Assembly: GCF_001310815.1 (NCBI RefSeq)
Contig: NZ_BAZK01000009.1
Location: forward strand, 1 to 64,000
Source: Pseudovibrio denitrificans JCM 12308
GTDB lineage: Bacteria; Pseudomonadota; Alphaproteobacteria; Rhizobiales; Stappiaceae
Direction of reading: 5' to 3'
Length of the DNA stretch: 64,000 nt
This document shows positions 53,846-63,325 of this stretch, in pieces; the first letter of the stretch is position 1; each line of letters opens with the position of its first letter. The notes under the pieces were generated by a model. That model saw only the letters and a program-made list of their open reading frames with translations. It was not told where the DNA came from and searched no databases. The translations under genes were made by a program, and so were the position numbers.

Positions 53846-54819
53846 ATGATCACACTCACCAATGGTGCTTTCAGGCAGGGGCCAGCCCGCCTGAAAGCTG
53901 CAGCAACGCTCGGACTGCTGGCCTTCGTGCTGGCGTTTGCTCTGGCTTTCAATCAAGGCCTGATCGGCTCGTTCCTGCGCCCTGCAATGAGCGAGGAAAC
54001 ACTCTCCGGCTGGTGGGGGCGCTTTTCTGTATCCATGGTGATTTTCCTGGCAGTCTCAGGCCTCGGCTATCTGGTCCTGAGCCTGTCCCGCCGGGCGCAG
54101 CTGATAACAGTCTGGCTTCTGCTGGCAGCAGGGGCATTTGGTTTCTTTCTCAGTTTTGAGCTGAGCTTCGAGTTCATCGGCAGAAAACTACCCTTCCTGC
54201 TGGGCACCGGAGCCTTCACCACACTCTACGTCTCTGCCATTTCCATTTCGCTGGCCTTTGCGTTTGCGCTCATGGGCGCCACGGCGAAACTCTCAGGCAT
54301 TGGTGTGATTGAAGGTGTGGGGGCGTTTTACACCTCCTACTTCCGCGGTGTGCCGCTGCTTGTGCAGCTCTTCCTGATCTACCTCGGCCTGCCGCAAATA
54401 GCTATGTGATTTCGCCGGTGCCAGCCGCCATCATCGCACTGTCGCTGGTGTACGGGGCCTACATGACCGAGATCTTCCGCTCTGGCATTCAGTCCATTTC
54501 GGTTGGCCAATGGGAAGCTGCGGATGCGCTCGGATTGCAACGCTTGCTGACCTTCAGAAAAGTCATTCTGCCTCAAGCCATGCGGGTTATTGTGCCGCCG
54601 ACGGGCAACCAGTTCATCGCCATGCTCAAGGATTCCTCGTTGGTTTCCGTGGTTGGGGTCTGGGACATTATGTTCATTGCCAGAACGCAGGGGCGATCTG
54701 ACTTCAAGATTTTGGAGATGCTGATCACCGCCTCCATCATCTACTGGGTGATGTCCGTTATGCTGGAGTTTGTGCAACAGCGGATCGAAAACCACTACGC
54801 CAAGTCGCTGAAGCGATAA
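53846..54819 (+). CDS. Amino-acid ABC permease (HisM/GlnP type) with extended N-terminus, frameshifted
   Basis: A membrane protein of about 324 residues. Two extra hydrophobic segments precede the usual permease core, which starts near LLGTGAFTTLYVSAISISLA. Near 54401 the frame ends in GLPQIAM, but one added G (ATA GGC) restores GLPQIGYVISPVPAAIIALS, TEIFRSGIQSISVGQWEAAD (coupling loop) and TGNQFIAMLKDSSLVSVVGV. Restored gene is complete. Works with the binding protein at 53005; ATPase partner not in the window. Confidence 0.86.
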
Positions 54820-54883
54820 CATTACTTTCAATGATTTCAGAGTGCGCTTGCGCAGATATTTAGTACCCTGAAGGGATACGCTC

Positions 54884-55690
54884 ATGACAAATAACAGTGG
54901 CATCACCACTCTGCCGAGTGCGGTTGCCGAAAAAAGACCTATTGTCGGCATCCTGGCGAATTCCTCAGAAGAGGCCGGTCTGACAACGCAGACCATTGAT
55001 GATAAATACCTGACCGCCGCGATGCAGGCTGTCGGAGCTGTCCCAGTCATCCTGCCAACTCTGCTGAGTGACGCAGAACTGGCGCATGTCCTTTCGCTGG
55101 TGGACGGTGTTATTCTGACAGGTGATGCTTCCAACATTCAGCCGTCTTACTACCGTTGCGGTGGTACGGTTGAGAGCCACGGCCCATTTGATGACAAGCG
55201 GGATCGTGCTGCCTTTGCGCTGATTCGTGCCACGTTTGCAAAGAATATCCCGCTGCTCGGCATCTGCCGCGGCATGCAGGAGATGAACGTGGCCTTCGGC
55301 GGCACCATCCGTAACGATCTTTATGAAAACGAAGCCTTCGCGCTGCACCGCCCCATCGACTACAAGCTGCCACCAAAGCAGCGTTATGGTGCAGCCCATC
55401 AGCTTTGCCTTGAAGAGAACGGGCTCCTTCGCGACATCCTTGGCGATGGCACCCACTACGTGAACTCACTGCATGAGCAGGCCGTGGACACGCTGGGGGA
55501 GGGCCTCATGCTGGATGCGACTTCTGAGGATGGGGTGATTGAAGCCTTCCACCATCCGGAAAAGGAGTTCTTCCTTGGCATTCAATGGCATGCGGAGTTT
55601 GAGGCGGTAAACAATCCGGTTTCAACGCGCATTTTCGCAGCCTTTGCTGAGGCCATGCAATGCACAGAACGGGTGAAGGCTTTTCTGTAA
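54884..55690 (+). CDS. Class I glutamine amidotransferase-like hydrolase (PuuD/gamma-glutamyl-GABA hydrolase type)
   Basis: A 268-residue peptidase C26-family enzyme. Nucleophile elbow LLGICRGMQEMNVAFGG with the Cys, and the His-x-Glu part IQWHAEFEAVN. GVILTGDASNIQPSYYRCGG is the substrate loop of the PuuD branch. Such enzymes release glutamate from gamma-glutamylated amines. AAGGGA precedes the ATG. Its place after amino-acid/amine ABC genes suggests the imported compound is a gamma-glutamyl amine or is gamma-glutamylated inside. Confidence 0.88.
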   Translation: MTNNSGITTLPSAVAEKRPIVGILANSSEEAGLTTQTIDDKYLTAAMQAVGAVPVILPTLLSDAELAHVLSLVDGVILTGDASNIQPSYYRCGGTVESHGPFDDKRDRAAFALIRATFAKNIPLLGICRGMQEMNVAFGGTIRNDLYENEAFALHRPIDYKLPPKQRYGAAHQLCLEENGLLRDILGDGTHYVNSLHEQAVDTLGEGLMLDATSEDGVIEAFHHPEKEFFLGIQWHAEFEAVNNPVSTRIFAAFAEAMQCTERVKAFL

Positions 55691-55810
55691 TTCCTGCGAA
55701 TTCAAAGAGGATTGCATCAAAATACCTAGGAGAATTCGAACCAATCTCCACTAAGTCTCATCGGATCACCCAATTGTTCTGCTGAGTGGTTGAGACAGGG
55801 TTGTATCATT

Positions 55811-56380
55811 GTGAAAAGGTTCATTGACGAGTGGAAGGGCTATTTTGGGGACTTACCTCCCTACAGCCATTATCTCCGCAATGTGATGCCTGAAAGGTGG
55901 GTCAGGTTCCACGCCTTACCAGATGCCAAGCGCTATGCCGAGACACCGGAAGAAGAAGCAATCGTCTTCGACCGGGGCCGCATTCTGGGCAACCGGATCT
56001 TGAAGGAGGGGCAAAAATGCCTCTTCGTTGAGTACTTTCCCAACTTTGAAGAATACCCTTTGCCCTATAGTCATAAACTGCTTGATCAGTTTCGGCTGAA
56101 ATACTGGTTCAAGTGGAAGTATGAGGAAGACCCGTTTGGTGAGCAGGAGACAATTGGCTTCTATGGAAATGAAGTCCGGTGGTTTCCTGAGGTCTATCGA
56201 GGCGCCTTTAAAGATGCAGCACATGATGACGAGCGCTTCTTGCTGATGAACCGTGAGAGCTCGCGGATTCTGGCACCTTATGATGGCGGTTTTGACTGCT
56301 TCTTGCTGAATGAGGAAGAGGTGACACGCCTTAAGTCTGAGTTTGAAGAATGGCTTTCTCCCTGTAGCTCTGGTCTATAG
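55811..56380 (+). CDS. Hypothetical protein
   Basis: A soluble protein of about 189 residues that I do not recognise. It is rich in aromatic and charged residues: RWVRFHALPDAKRYAETPEE, EYFPNFEEYPLPYSHK, FKWKYEEDPFGEQETIGFYG and YDGGFDCFLLNEEEVTRLKS at the end. The WVRFHALP...KRYAE beginning recalls small immunity or SUKH-like proteins, but this is only a resemblance. Start is uncertain: GTG 55811 is chosen, TTG 55790 is also open. No obvious partner gene. Confidence 0.65.
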   Translation: MKRFIDEWKGYFGDLPPYSHYLRNVMPERWVRFHALPDAKRYAETPEEEAIVFDRGRILGNRILKEGQKCLFVEYFPNFEEYPLPYSHKLLDQFRLKYWFKWKYEEDPFGEQETIGFYGNEVRWFPEVYRGAFKDAAHDDERFLLMNRESSRILAPYDGGFDCFLLNEEEVTRLKSEFEEWLSPCSSGL

Positions 56381-56420
56381 TATTTCAAAGAGCTGCTGCA
56401 CCATATGAGGGATGGGACTG

Positions 56421-57380
56421 ATGAAATTTATTGAAGCCGGGGTGCTGAACGTTGCCTATATGGATGTGGGACCGAAATCAGGTGTTCCTGCCATCCTGCT
56501 CCACGGCTTTCCCTATGACGTGCACAGCTATGATGAAGTCTCCGTTATCCTCGCCAATCGCGGTTTCCGCTGCATCGTGCCTTACCTGCGCGGCTATGGT
56601 CCGACGCAATATCTTTCCCCTCAGACTCCTCGTTCAGGCCAACAAGGAGCGTTGGCGTTTGACCTGCGCTCGCTGATGGTAGCTCTTGAGATTCCGCAGG
56701 CGATCCTAGCCGGGTATGACTGGGGTGGCCGTGCAGCCTGCATCGCAGCGGCTCTGTGGCCGGAAAAGGTGAGGGGGCTGGTCAGTGGCGGTGTAGCCTA
56801 CAACATCCAGAACATCCCGGCAGCCTATCGCCCAGCTTCGCCGGAAGATGAGCATCTGTGGTGGTATCAATACTACTTCCACACCGAGCGTGGGCGAAAT
56901 GGTTTGGCTGAGAATAGGGAAGACCTAACACGGCTGCTCTGGCAGCAGTGGTCCCCGACCTGGGAGTTCTCCCGCCGCACGTTCCGTGAAACCTCCGAGA
57001 GCTTCGATAACCCGGATTTCGTGGATACGGTGATCCATTCTTACCGGCACCGCTTTGGCCTCGTAGAGGGCGATCCGGCCTATGAGAAGATTGAGGTTCT
57101 GCTGACCGCACAGCCAAAGATCAACGTACCAGCTATTGCGCTGCTCGGTGCAGATGATGGTGTAAGTCCGCCGCGCCAAAGCCGGGGGCATGAAACCAAC
57201 TTCAATGGATACTACGATGCCCGTGTGATTGATGGCGTAGGCCACAATCTGCCTCAGGAAAGCCCGGAGGCGTTCGCGGCAGCGATCATTGAGATTGCGG
57301 ACCGGACAGAGCCTAAGCTTCGCCACAAGGGTGGGGAGAGAGGGATGGGCCTCTCTCCAATCGCTGGATCAGGCAGCTGA
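56421..57380 (+). CDS. Alpha/beta hydrolase, epoxide hydrolase/dehalogenase-like
   Basis: A protein of about 319 residues with HGFP at the oxyanion site (AILLHGFPYDVHSYDEV), an Asp nucleophile in ILAGYDWGGRAACIAAAL and the catalytic His in GVGHNLPQESPEAF. An Asp rather than Ser nucleophile points to epoxide hydrolase, haloalkane or fluoroacetate dehalogenase chemistry. ATG 56421 is favoured, as AGGG lies ten bases upstream; 56412 is too close to it. Its end overlaps the convergent pobA gene by 12 bases. Confidence 0.85.
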   Translation: MKFIEAGVLNVAYMDVGPKSGVPAILLHGFPYDVHSYDEVSVILANRGFRCIVPYLRGYGPTQYLSPQTPRSGQQGALAFDLRSLMVALEIPQAILAGYDWGGRAACIAAALWPEKVRGLVSGGVAYNIQNIPAAYRPASPEDEHLWWYQYYFHTERGRNGLAENREDLTRLLWQQWSPTWEFSRRTFRETSESFDNPDFVDTVIHSYRHRFGLVEGDPAYEKIEVLLTAQPKINVPAIALLGADDGVSPPRQSRGHETNFNGYYDARVIDGVGHNLPQESPEAFAAAIIEIADRTEPKLRHKGGERGMGLSPIAGSGS

Positions 57381-58586
57381 CAGAGTCAGCGCGTCCAGCT
57401 CTTCAAACGGCAATCCAACATACTCTTCCGCCAGAGCCCGTTGTTGGGTTTCGTTTTGCAGCAGCAACTCGTAGCTGTTCTGCTGGATCTTGGCATCAAA
57501 CCCGTTCATCTCCGGGAACACATGCATCAGCTGTGTCATCCGCCAGGAGAAATTCTCAGAGCTCCAAACCCGGCGCAGAGCCAGTTCTGAATAGCGCTCC
57601 AGATGAGTAGAGCGATTGCTCTTGATCTGCTCAATCAACCCGCGTGAGAGATAGAACACATCAGAGGCTGCCAGATTGAGCCCCTTTGCGCCTGTTGGTG
57701 GCACGATATGCGCTGCATCGCCAGCAAGGAACATACGCCCGTACTGCATAGGCTCTGCCACGAAGCTGCGAAGCGGCGCGATGGACTTTTCGATGGAAGG
57801 GCCGGTGACAATCTCTGAAGCGACTTCCGCCGGGAAGCGGGCCAGAAGCTCTTCCCAGAACCGCTCGTCAGACCAGTCCATAACGCTGTCTGTCAGCGGA
57901 CACTGAATGTAATAGCGGCTCAGTAGCCGGTTGCGTTGTGAGGCAAGGGCAAAGCCACGCTCATGATAGGCATAAACCAGATCCGGTAGCGGCGGTACTT
58001 CTGCCATGATACCTAGCCAACCAAACGGATAGGCACGCTCGTAGGTGCGCAAGATGTCCGCTGGGATTGTCTTGCGGCTCACACCATGGAAGCCATCGCA
58101 GCCGGCAATGTAATCACAGTCCAGATGATGCGACTGCCCGTTTTTCATATAGGTCACATAGGGCGCGTCTGCTGTGACGTCATGCAGGGTCACATCTGCA
58201 GCTTCATTGATGATATTGCCGCCCGCTTGCTCGCGTGCGTCATACAAATCTTCAGTGATGTCGGTCTGGCCGTAGACCATCATCTCCTTGCCGGTCCATT
58301 TGTGCGTATCAATGAAATGGCTCGGGAAACCCTGCCGCGTAATCCATGAGCCCTTTTTGCTCTTGCCGTTCTTGTCCATGCGTTCTGCCAGGCCGTAATC
58401 GCGCAGCAGCTGCACAGTACCGGTTTCCAGCAGGCCCGCCCGGATGCGGGAGAGGACATAATCCTTGGTGCGCTGTTCCAGAACAACGCTGTCGATGCCG
58501 TTTTCGCTCAGGATGTGAGAAAGTAATAAACCAGCCGGACCGCCGCCGATAATCGCAACCTGAGTACGATCTCTATGGTGGGTCAT
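57369..58586 (-). CDS. pobA: 4-hydroxybenzoate 3-monooxygenase
   Basis: A 405-residue FAD/NADPH hydroxylase that turns 4-hydroxybenzoate into protocatechuate. N-terminal FAD motif VAIIGGGPAGLLLSHILSEN, then LSRIRAGLLETGTVQLLRDY typical of PobA, DYIAGCDGFHGVSRKTIP (the DG motif) and FLAGDAAHIVPPTGAKGLNL (GD motif). Length and pattern match PobA well. AAGGAA precedes the ATG at 58586. Palindromic half-sites at 58706-58755 lie upstream, but no PobR regulator gene is adjacent. Confidence 0.95.
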   Translation of the reverse strand: MTHHRDRTQVAIIGGGPAGLLLSHILSENGIDSVVLEQRTKDYVLSRIRAGLLETGTVQLLRDYGLAERMDKNGKSKKGSWITRQGFPSHFIDTHKWTGKEMMVYGQTDITEDLYDAREQAGGNIINEAADVTLHDVTADAPYVTYMKNGQSHHLDCDYIAGCDGFHGVSRKTIPADILRTYERAYPFGWLGIMAEVPPLPDLVYAYHERGFALASQRNRLLSRYYIQCPLTDSVMDWSDERFWEELLARFPAEVASEIVTGPSIEKSIAPLRSFVAEPMQYGRMFLAGDAAHIVPPTGAKGLNLAASDVFYLSRGLIEQIKSNRSTHLERYSELALRRVWSSENFSWRMTQLMHVFPEMNGFDAKIQQNSYELLLQNETQQRALAEEYVGLPFEELDALTLSAA

Positions 58587-58705
58587 GAAAAATTCCTTAG
58601 GTTCAAAACATCTGTCAGATCGCGGCAATTGGGATATGCGCTAAGTCAGAAGTAAAATGGATTGCGAATACACGTTTGAATAGTGCTCAGTGTTGCCGTT
58701 TATGA

Positions 58706-58755
58706 TTGCTATGTAAAATTGATTTATCGGCAAAAATCATAGCAAAATTGCTATG
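58706..58755. promoter_or_regulatory. Candidate operator of pobA: TTGCTATG repeats
   Basis: CATAGCAA (58738-58745) and TTGCTATG (58748-58755) form a perfect inverted repeat with a two-base spacer; a further TTGCTATG lies at 58706-58713. Location 120-170 bases before the pobA ATG fits an activator site for a PobR-like protein. Confidence 0.55.
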
Positions 58756-58790
58756 TGAGCCTTTGGGAAATTGATGAGGTGCTCTCGATG

Positions 58791-59417
58791 TTAATTTGAC
58801 CTTTGAAGATGGCAAACATCATTGAGTCTTACCACTCTTGAACAGCCATCTTCATCACGTTTCAAATGTGTAATGCTGCAGGGCCTGATGTCATACATAA
58901 TGTTCTGCAGGTGGGTGTCACTTGAAAGACCAAGCCACCAGTTGATCATGCAGATTATCGAGTTTGCATGACTAACAACCACTGCCCTCTCAATATTGGC
59001 CGCATCCAGATGGTTCATGTACTGTTCAATTCTGCTGTACAGCATCCTCCAGCTTTCTCCACCATCATACGGAATCCAATCAAGGATTGGCTGAGTTGGA
59101 GGAACTCGGATTTTATCGGCTTCAGCTTTAGGTAGATCCTTTGCTGCTCCGTTGTTCAGCTCACGTAGTTCTGGAGCTTTGACGAGCTGGCCACCGGTTC
59201 TTGCAGCTATCCATTTACTCGTCTGGGATGCACGCTTCAGGTCACTCGTAAAAATCGGAGCAGAATATAAGCGAGCATTCTCGGCCAGATATTCAGCTGT
59301 TCGCTTTGCCTGATCAATGCCATGTGGTGTTAAGGCGGTATCAGTCCAACCACCCACAACACCCTGCAGCAAATGCTCACTTTCGCCGTGTCTCAAAAGG
59401 ATAAGTTCGTTCAACAT
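58791..59417 (-). CDS. Histidine phosphatase family protein
   Basis: A 208-residue phosphoglycerate-mutase-like phosphatase. The RHG motif is LILLRHGESEHLL, and the second His lies in AVVVSHANSIICMINWWLGL. It could act on a small phosphate ester or phosphoprotein. It lies 16 bases after a HAD-family gene; the two form a small unit that looks more AT-rich than its surroundings, hinting at separate origin. No clear ribosome site before the ATG. Confidence 0.88.
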   Translation of the reverse strand: MLNELILLRHGESEHLLQGVVGGWTDTALTPHGIDQAKRTAEYLAENARLYSAPIFTSDLKRASQTSKWIAARTGGQLVKAPELRELNNGAAKDLPKAEADKIRVPPTQPILDWIPYDGGESWRMLYSRIEQYMNHLDAANIERAVVVSHANSIICMINWWLGLSSDTHLQNIMYDIRPCSITHLKRDEDGCSRVVRLNDVCHLQRSN

Positions 59418-59433
59418 ATTGATCGTCGGTGGT

Positions 59434-60135
59434 TTAGTGAAGGCCTAGAAAGGCTTCGATTTCTGGGTGCAAATCAAGCATATTTCTTGCTGTCAGATAT
59501 CTACTTGAGGACGGAGCTTGGACACCAACTATTATGCATTTAATGTTCTGAGAGGACGCAAAACCAAAATCAGCTGAGACACTATCTCCGATCATGAGAT
59601 AGTCATCAGGGTTATTGTTTTGGGCGAGTTCTACTACTCGGTCGAAGCAGGCTGGATTGGGCTTTTCGATACCAGTGTTTCCTGACGAGATGATTTCGTC
59701 AAAATAGGTGTCCAGTTCAAGGTCCCTGACCAACTCAGGTAATTCCGGTACATGATTGCTCAGGATGTAATTACTTCCTCCGTTGTCTTTTACGAGTTGA
59801 AGTACATCCTCGATGTTTGGTGTAATCTCCCAACGCTTCACATCTAAAAATGTGTTTCTGAAATGTTGCATTAGGTTATCGTCGTCTACTCCACAGGCAT
59901 GAGCAGCTTGATAGAGGATGGGCTTTATGTTGTCCCACCATTCTTCGGCACCTAAAGCGTCATGCAGCTTTTCTGGGCGATGCCAAGGAAAGCCGCTGGA
60001 AAAGTGTGCTTTGATAATCTCGCTATCTGCTACAACATTATAGACGTCTTTCAGAACAACTTTCATTGTGCCTGACCAGAGGCCGGGTAAGCGCGCAATA
60101 GTGCCGTCAAAGTCCCATAAGATATTCTTTTTCAA
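59434..60135 (-). CDS. HAD-superfamily hydrolase
   Basis: A 233-residue phosphatase-like protein. Motif I is ILWDFDGTIARLPGLW (DxD replaced by DFDGT as usual), motif II is in YILSNHVPELPELV, the Lys in GIEKPNPACFDRV and motif IV in YLMIGDSVSADFGFA. It begins at TTG 60135 with GGGGA upstream; an out-of-frame ATG lies nearby. Paired with the histidine phosphatase downstream. Substrate unknown; the pair may act on consecutive phosphoesters. Confidence 0.85.
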   Translation of the reverse strand: MKKNILWDFDGTIARLPGLWSGTMKVVLKDVYNVVADSEIIKAHFSSGFPWHRPEKLHDALGAEEWWDNIKPILYQAAHACGVDDDNLMQHFRNTFLDVKRWEITPNIEDVLQLVKDNGGSNYILSNHVPELPELVRDLELDTYFDEIISSGNTGIEKPNPACFDRVVELAQNNNPDDYLMIGDSVSADFGFASSQNIKCIIVGVQAPSSSRYLTARNMLDLHPEIEAFLGLH

Positions 60136-60174
60136 TACTCATGTTCCCCAATAACAAAGCAAACACGCTGAAAA

Positions 60175-61529
60175 CTAGGAAAGCAGCTTTGGTAGCCAGA
60201 GGGTTAGGGCTGGGAAGCTGACCAGAATGGCGACGCGTACCAGTTCGGCTCCGAAGAAAGGTGCTACGCCTTTGAAGGTCTGGCTCATTGGCGTGTCTTT
60301 GGCCAGAGCCGAGATGACGAAGACGTTCATGCCCACTGGTGGCGTGATCAATCCAAGCTCGACCACAATCAGCGCAAGAATGCCAAACCAGATTTTCAGG
60401 TCTTCTGTGCTCATGCCATATCCGGCGCCATCGGCACCTTGATACATGCCGCCGTTCAGTTCCATCAGAACCGGCCAGAAGAACGGGATCACCAGTAGCA
60501 TCATGGACATGCTGTCCATCAGGCAGCCAAGTGCAATCAGAGCCAGCAGGATCAGGATCATCACGGTCATCGGCTCCAGACCAGAGCCTGCAATCCAGGC
60601 AGCAGTCTCTTGCGGAAGGCCAATGCGAGACATGAAGATTTTAAGCAGTTCAGCCCCCAGCAGGATCAGATAGATCATACCTGAAGTGGCTGCTGTCTCC
60701 TTCAGTGCTTCGATCATGTCTCCAAATGCCAGATTGCGCTGGAGCAGTCCGAACATCATCACGAGGAACACACCCACCGCAGCAGCTGGTGTCGGATTAT
60801 AGAAGCCGAAGTAGATGCCACCGATGACAAGTCCGAAAACCGTCAGCACAGGCAGCACGCCTAGGGAGGCTGCGAGGAACTCTTCGCGCGTTCCGGCACC
60901 CCCAGCAGGACCGGAGGAGGGGCTGACGAGAACGTAGAGCGCGATGACCGCTAAGAACAAAAGAACGGCCAAAATACCCGGAATAAACGCAGCAACGAAC
61001 ATAGTAACGATGTTCGCTTCCACGATCACAGCATAGATGATCAAAATAACGCTTGGCGGGATGAGAATGCCCAGAACTCCGCCAGCAGCGAGCGTTCCAG
61101 TCGCCAAAGCGCCTGAATAATTGTAACGCTTCAGCTCTGGCAGAGCCACTTTGCCCATGGTTGAGGCGGTCGCGAGCGAGGATCCGCAAACTGCACCAAA
61201 CCCAGCACAGGAAGCAATGGCGGCCATTGCAGTACCGCCCTTCATCCAGCCCAGCCACGCATTGGCCGCTCTGAACAGAGACTGGCTCAAACCAGTTTTT
61301 GAGGCGAGCGCTCCCATCAGAATGAACAGTGGAATGACAGAGAGGTCGTAGATCGCGAACTGGCCATAAGCCAATGTTTTCAACTGGCTAAGCAGCAGCA
61401 TCGGGCCGTTGATCAGCGCAATCCCGACCCCGCCGACAAGGATCATGGCGTAAGCAATCGGGATACGGATAACAATGAGGAACACCAAAACGGCGAGGGC
61501 ACCAAAGCCATAAATAGACTAGCCGCCAT
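60175..61529 (-). CDS. TRAP transporter large permease DctM, frameshifted near its start
   Basis: A membrane protein of about 451 residues. Core: LILIPPSVILIIYAV-like GVLGILIPPSVILIIYAVIV, CAGFGAVCGSSLATASTMGK and ELGLITPPVGMNVFVISALA, the DctM signature. The ATG at 61529 overlaps the DctQ stop (TGATG) and has GGAG upstream. That start is out of frame with the core; adding one base near 61521 gives a normal N-terminus ending GFGALAVLVFLIVIRIPIAY. With DctQ and DctP it forms a complete TRAP importer. Position between pobA and a PcaQ-like gene suggests an aromatic or related acid as substrate. Confidence 0.88.
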
Positions 61530-62041
61530 CAGGTTCTCCGGATCAGATCTCTGGAGTTTTCACTCAAGGTGATGATCGCGCCAATGCTCAGCAGGAAAAG
61601 CGAAATCAAAACAGGTACATACGCATACCAAACAGGGATCTGCAAAATTGCGGTGGTGTATTCGTATTCTCGTTGATCAGACATACCGTAGTACATGCGC
61701 CACAAAAGCAGCAGCCCAAACCCAAACGCAATCACAGACGCGATCAATGCAAGAAGCGCTTTCAAACGAGGCCCGGCTTTGCTGGTAAAAATGTCCGCTG
61801 TGACATTGGCATCGGTGATTTGGCAGAACGGCAGGAAGGAGAAAACTGCGATAGCAACACCGATCTCGGTGAGCTCAAAATCTCCGGGAAATGGAGCGGC
61901 CCACATGTTGCCGAGGGTGGAGTAGATGTTGACTGCGACCACTGCCAGCAGAACCAAACCACCGGCAAGTGCCCATGCTACAATAAGTTTTTCGAAAGCA
62001 CCGGCAATGCCGGTGCGTCCGAGTTTTTGAAAGGCGCCCAT
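61529..62041 (-). CDS. TRAP transporter small permease DctQ
   Basis: A 170-residue protein with four membrane segments (AWALAGGLVLLAVVAVNIYS, EIGVAIAVFSFLPFCQITDA, LLALIASVIAFGFGLLLLWR, WYAYVPVLISLFLLSIGAII). Typical DctQ length and layout. Directly follows DctP (two-base gap) and overlaps DctM. Confidence 0.9.
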   Translation of the reverse strand: MGAFQKLGRTGIAGAFEKLIVAWALAGGLVLLAVVAVNIYSTLGNMWAAPFPGDFELTEIGVAIAVFSFLPFCQITDANVTADIFTSKAGPRLKALLALIASVIAFGFGLLLLWRMYYGMSDQREYEYTTAILQIPVWYAYVPVLISLFLLSIGAIITLSENSRDLIRRT

Positions 62042-62043
62042 AG

Positions 62044-63078
62044 CTACTCGCTGTGCTTGGAAATCAATGCCTGTGCTTTTGCAACCATCGCGTTGCCATC
62101 AATGCCTTTTTTGGAAACTTCCGAGGTCCACTTTTCTACCACTGGAGCCAGAGCTTCTTTGAAGACAGCTGTTTCTTCGTCAGAAAGAGTGATGTGTTTG
62201 TTGCCTGACTTTACTGCGAGGCCGATGCCAAAGTCATCAGTTGCGCGCCAAACTTCACCAACCTTTGCCCACCACTCAGGACCAGATGCATCGCGGAATG
62301 CTTTCTGAATATCAGCAGGCAGACCTTCCCAGCGGCCTTTGTTCATGGAAACCTGGAAGACAGAAGTACCAAAGCGTGCTTTGCCAGCACCTTCGATCTG
62401 GTATTCAGTCTGTTCCTGAATTTTCAGCGGTGGGATGATTTCCCAAGGAATGAACGCGGCATCAATCACGCCCTTCTGCAGAGCTGTCGGCAGTTCCGGA
62501 ACTGGCATTGCGGCTGGAGATGCGCCGAGCGCTTCAATCACCCAAGCGCCGGTGCGGGATGGTGTGCGGATGCGCATGCCTGCCATATCAACCGGGCTGC
62601 GAACTTCCTTGTCGCGTGTATGAAGGCCTGCACCTGCATGCACATGCAGGAACATGACTTCCAAGCCCTTGTATTCAACTTCAAGGTCGCTCTTGAACAT
62701 ATCGTAAAGTGCAAGGTTTGCAGCGCGAGGGTCATCAAGGAAAACAAACGGCAATTCCATCACTTCAGTGCGTGGAAAAAGGCCAGGTGTGTAGCCATTC
62801 AGGGTCCAGACCAGATCAACTACACCGTCACGAGCCTGGTTCACCAGCTCAGGTGGGCGACCACCCAGTGACATGGACGGGTAAATCTCGATTTTGACCT
62901 GACCACCGGAATTCTCTTCAACGGCCTTTGCCCATGGTTCCAGCATTTTAGTCTGTGCCGGTGCCTTTGGGCTTAGAAAATGGTGAAGCTTAAAAGTGTA
63001 TTCTGCCGCGCCTGCCATGGAAACACTGGCAAGCAGAAGCGCTGTTGAAGCGCAAAGGCCTTTGAAATTACCAAACAT
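62044..63078 (-). CDS. TRAP transporter binding protein DctP
   Basis: A 344-residue periplasmic protein with signal peptide (CASTALLLASVSMAGAAEYT). DctP pattern: LHHFLSPKAPAQTKMLEPWA, VKIEIYPSMSLGGRPPELVN, SPVDMAGMRIRTPSRTGAWV with the Arg that binds a carboxylate, and LPTALQKGVIDAAFIPWEII. AGGAGGG precedes the ATG. First gene of the dctPQM unit. Binds an organic acid. Confidence 0.92.
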   Translation of the reverse strand: MFGNFKGLCASTALLLASVSMAGAAEYTFKLHHFLSPKAPAQTKMLEPWAKAVEENSGGQVKIEIYPSMSLGGRPPELVNQARDGVVDLVWTLNGYTPGLFPRTEVMELPFVFLDDPRAANLALYDMFKSDLEVEYKGLEVMFLHVHAGAGLHTRDKEVRSPVDMAGMRIRTPSRTGAWVIEALGASPAAMPVPELPTALQKGVIDAAFIPWEIIPPLKIQEQTEYQIEGAGKARFGTSVFQVSMNKGRWEGLPADIQKAFRDASGPEWWAKVGEVWRATDDFGIGLAVKSGNKHITLSDEETAVFKEALAPVVEKWTSEVSKKGIDGNAMVAKAQALISKHSE

Positions 63079-63325
63079 AAGTATGTGACCCTCCTGAAGA
63101 ATGGTCTAAACCAGACATGCCTTCCTGATCCTGCACTTGGGACAGTCTCAGCTCCCGAAGGCTGTCGAATTCTTAATCACGATCCGGATGATCCGCCAAG
63201 GAAATTCTTAGGAATCACCACTGTGAATTCGGAGAATTACATACACTTTTCAAAATGAATAATGAAAAATACCGTGCTTTTCATGCCGCATTGGGTATCA
63301 ATATGTACTCCGAAATGATGTCCCT
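63079..63325. promoter_or_regulatory. Upstream region of the dctPQM operon
   Basis: 247 bases between the PcaQ-like stop and dctP. AT-rich from 63210 on. No obvious palindrome or terminator was recognised. Confidence 0.3.
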
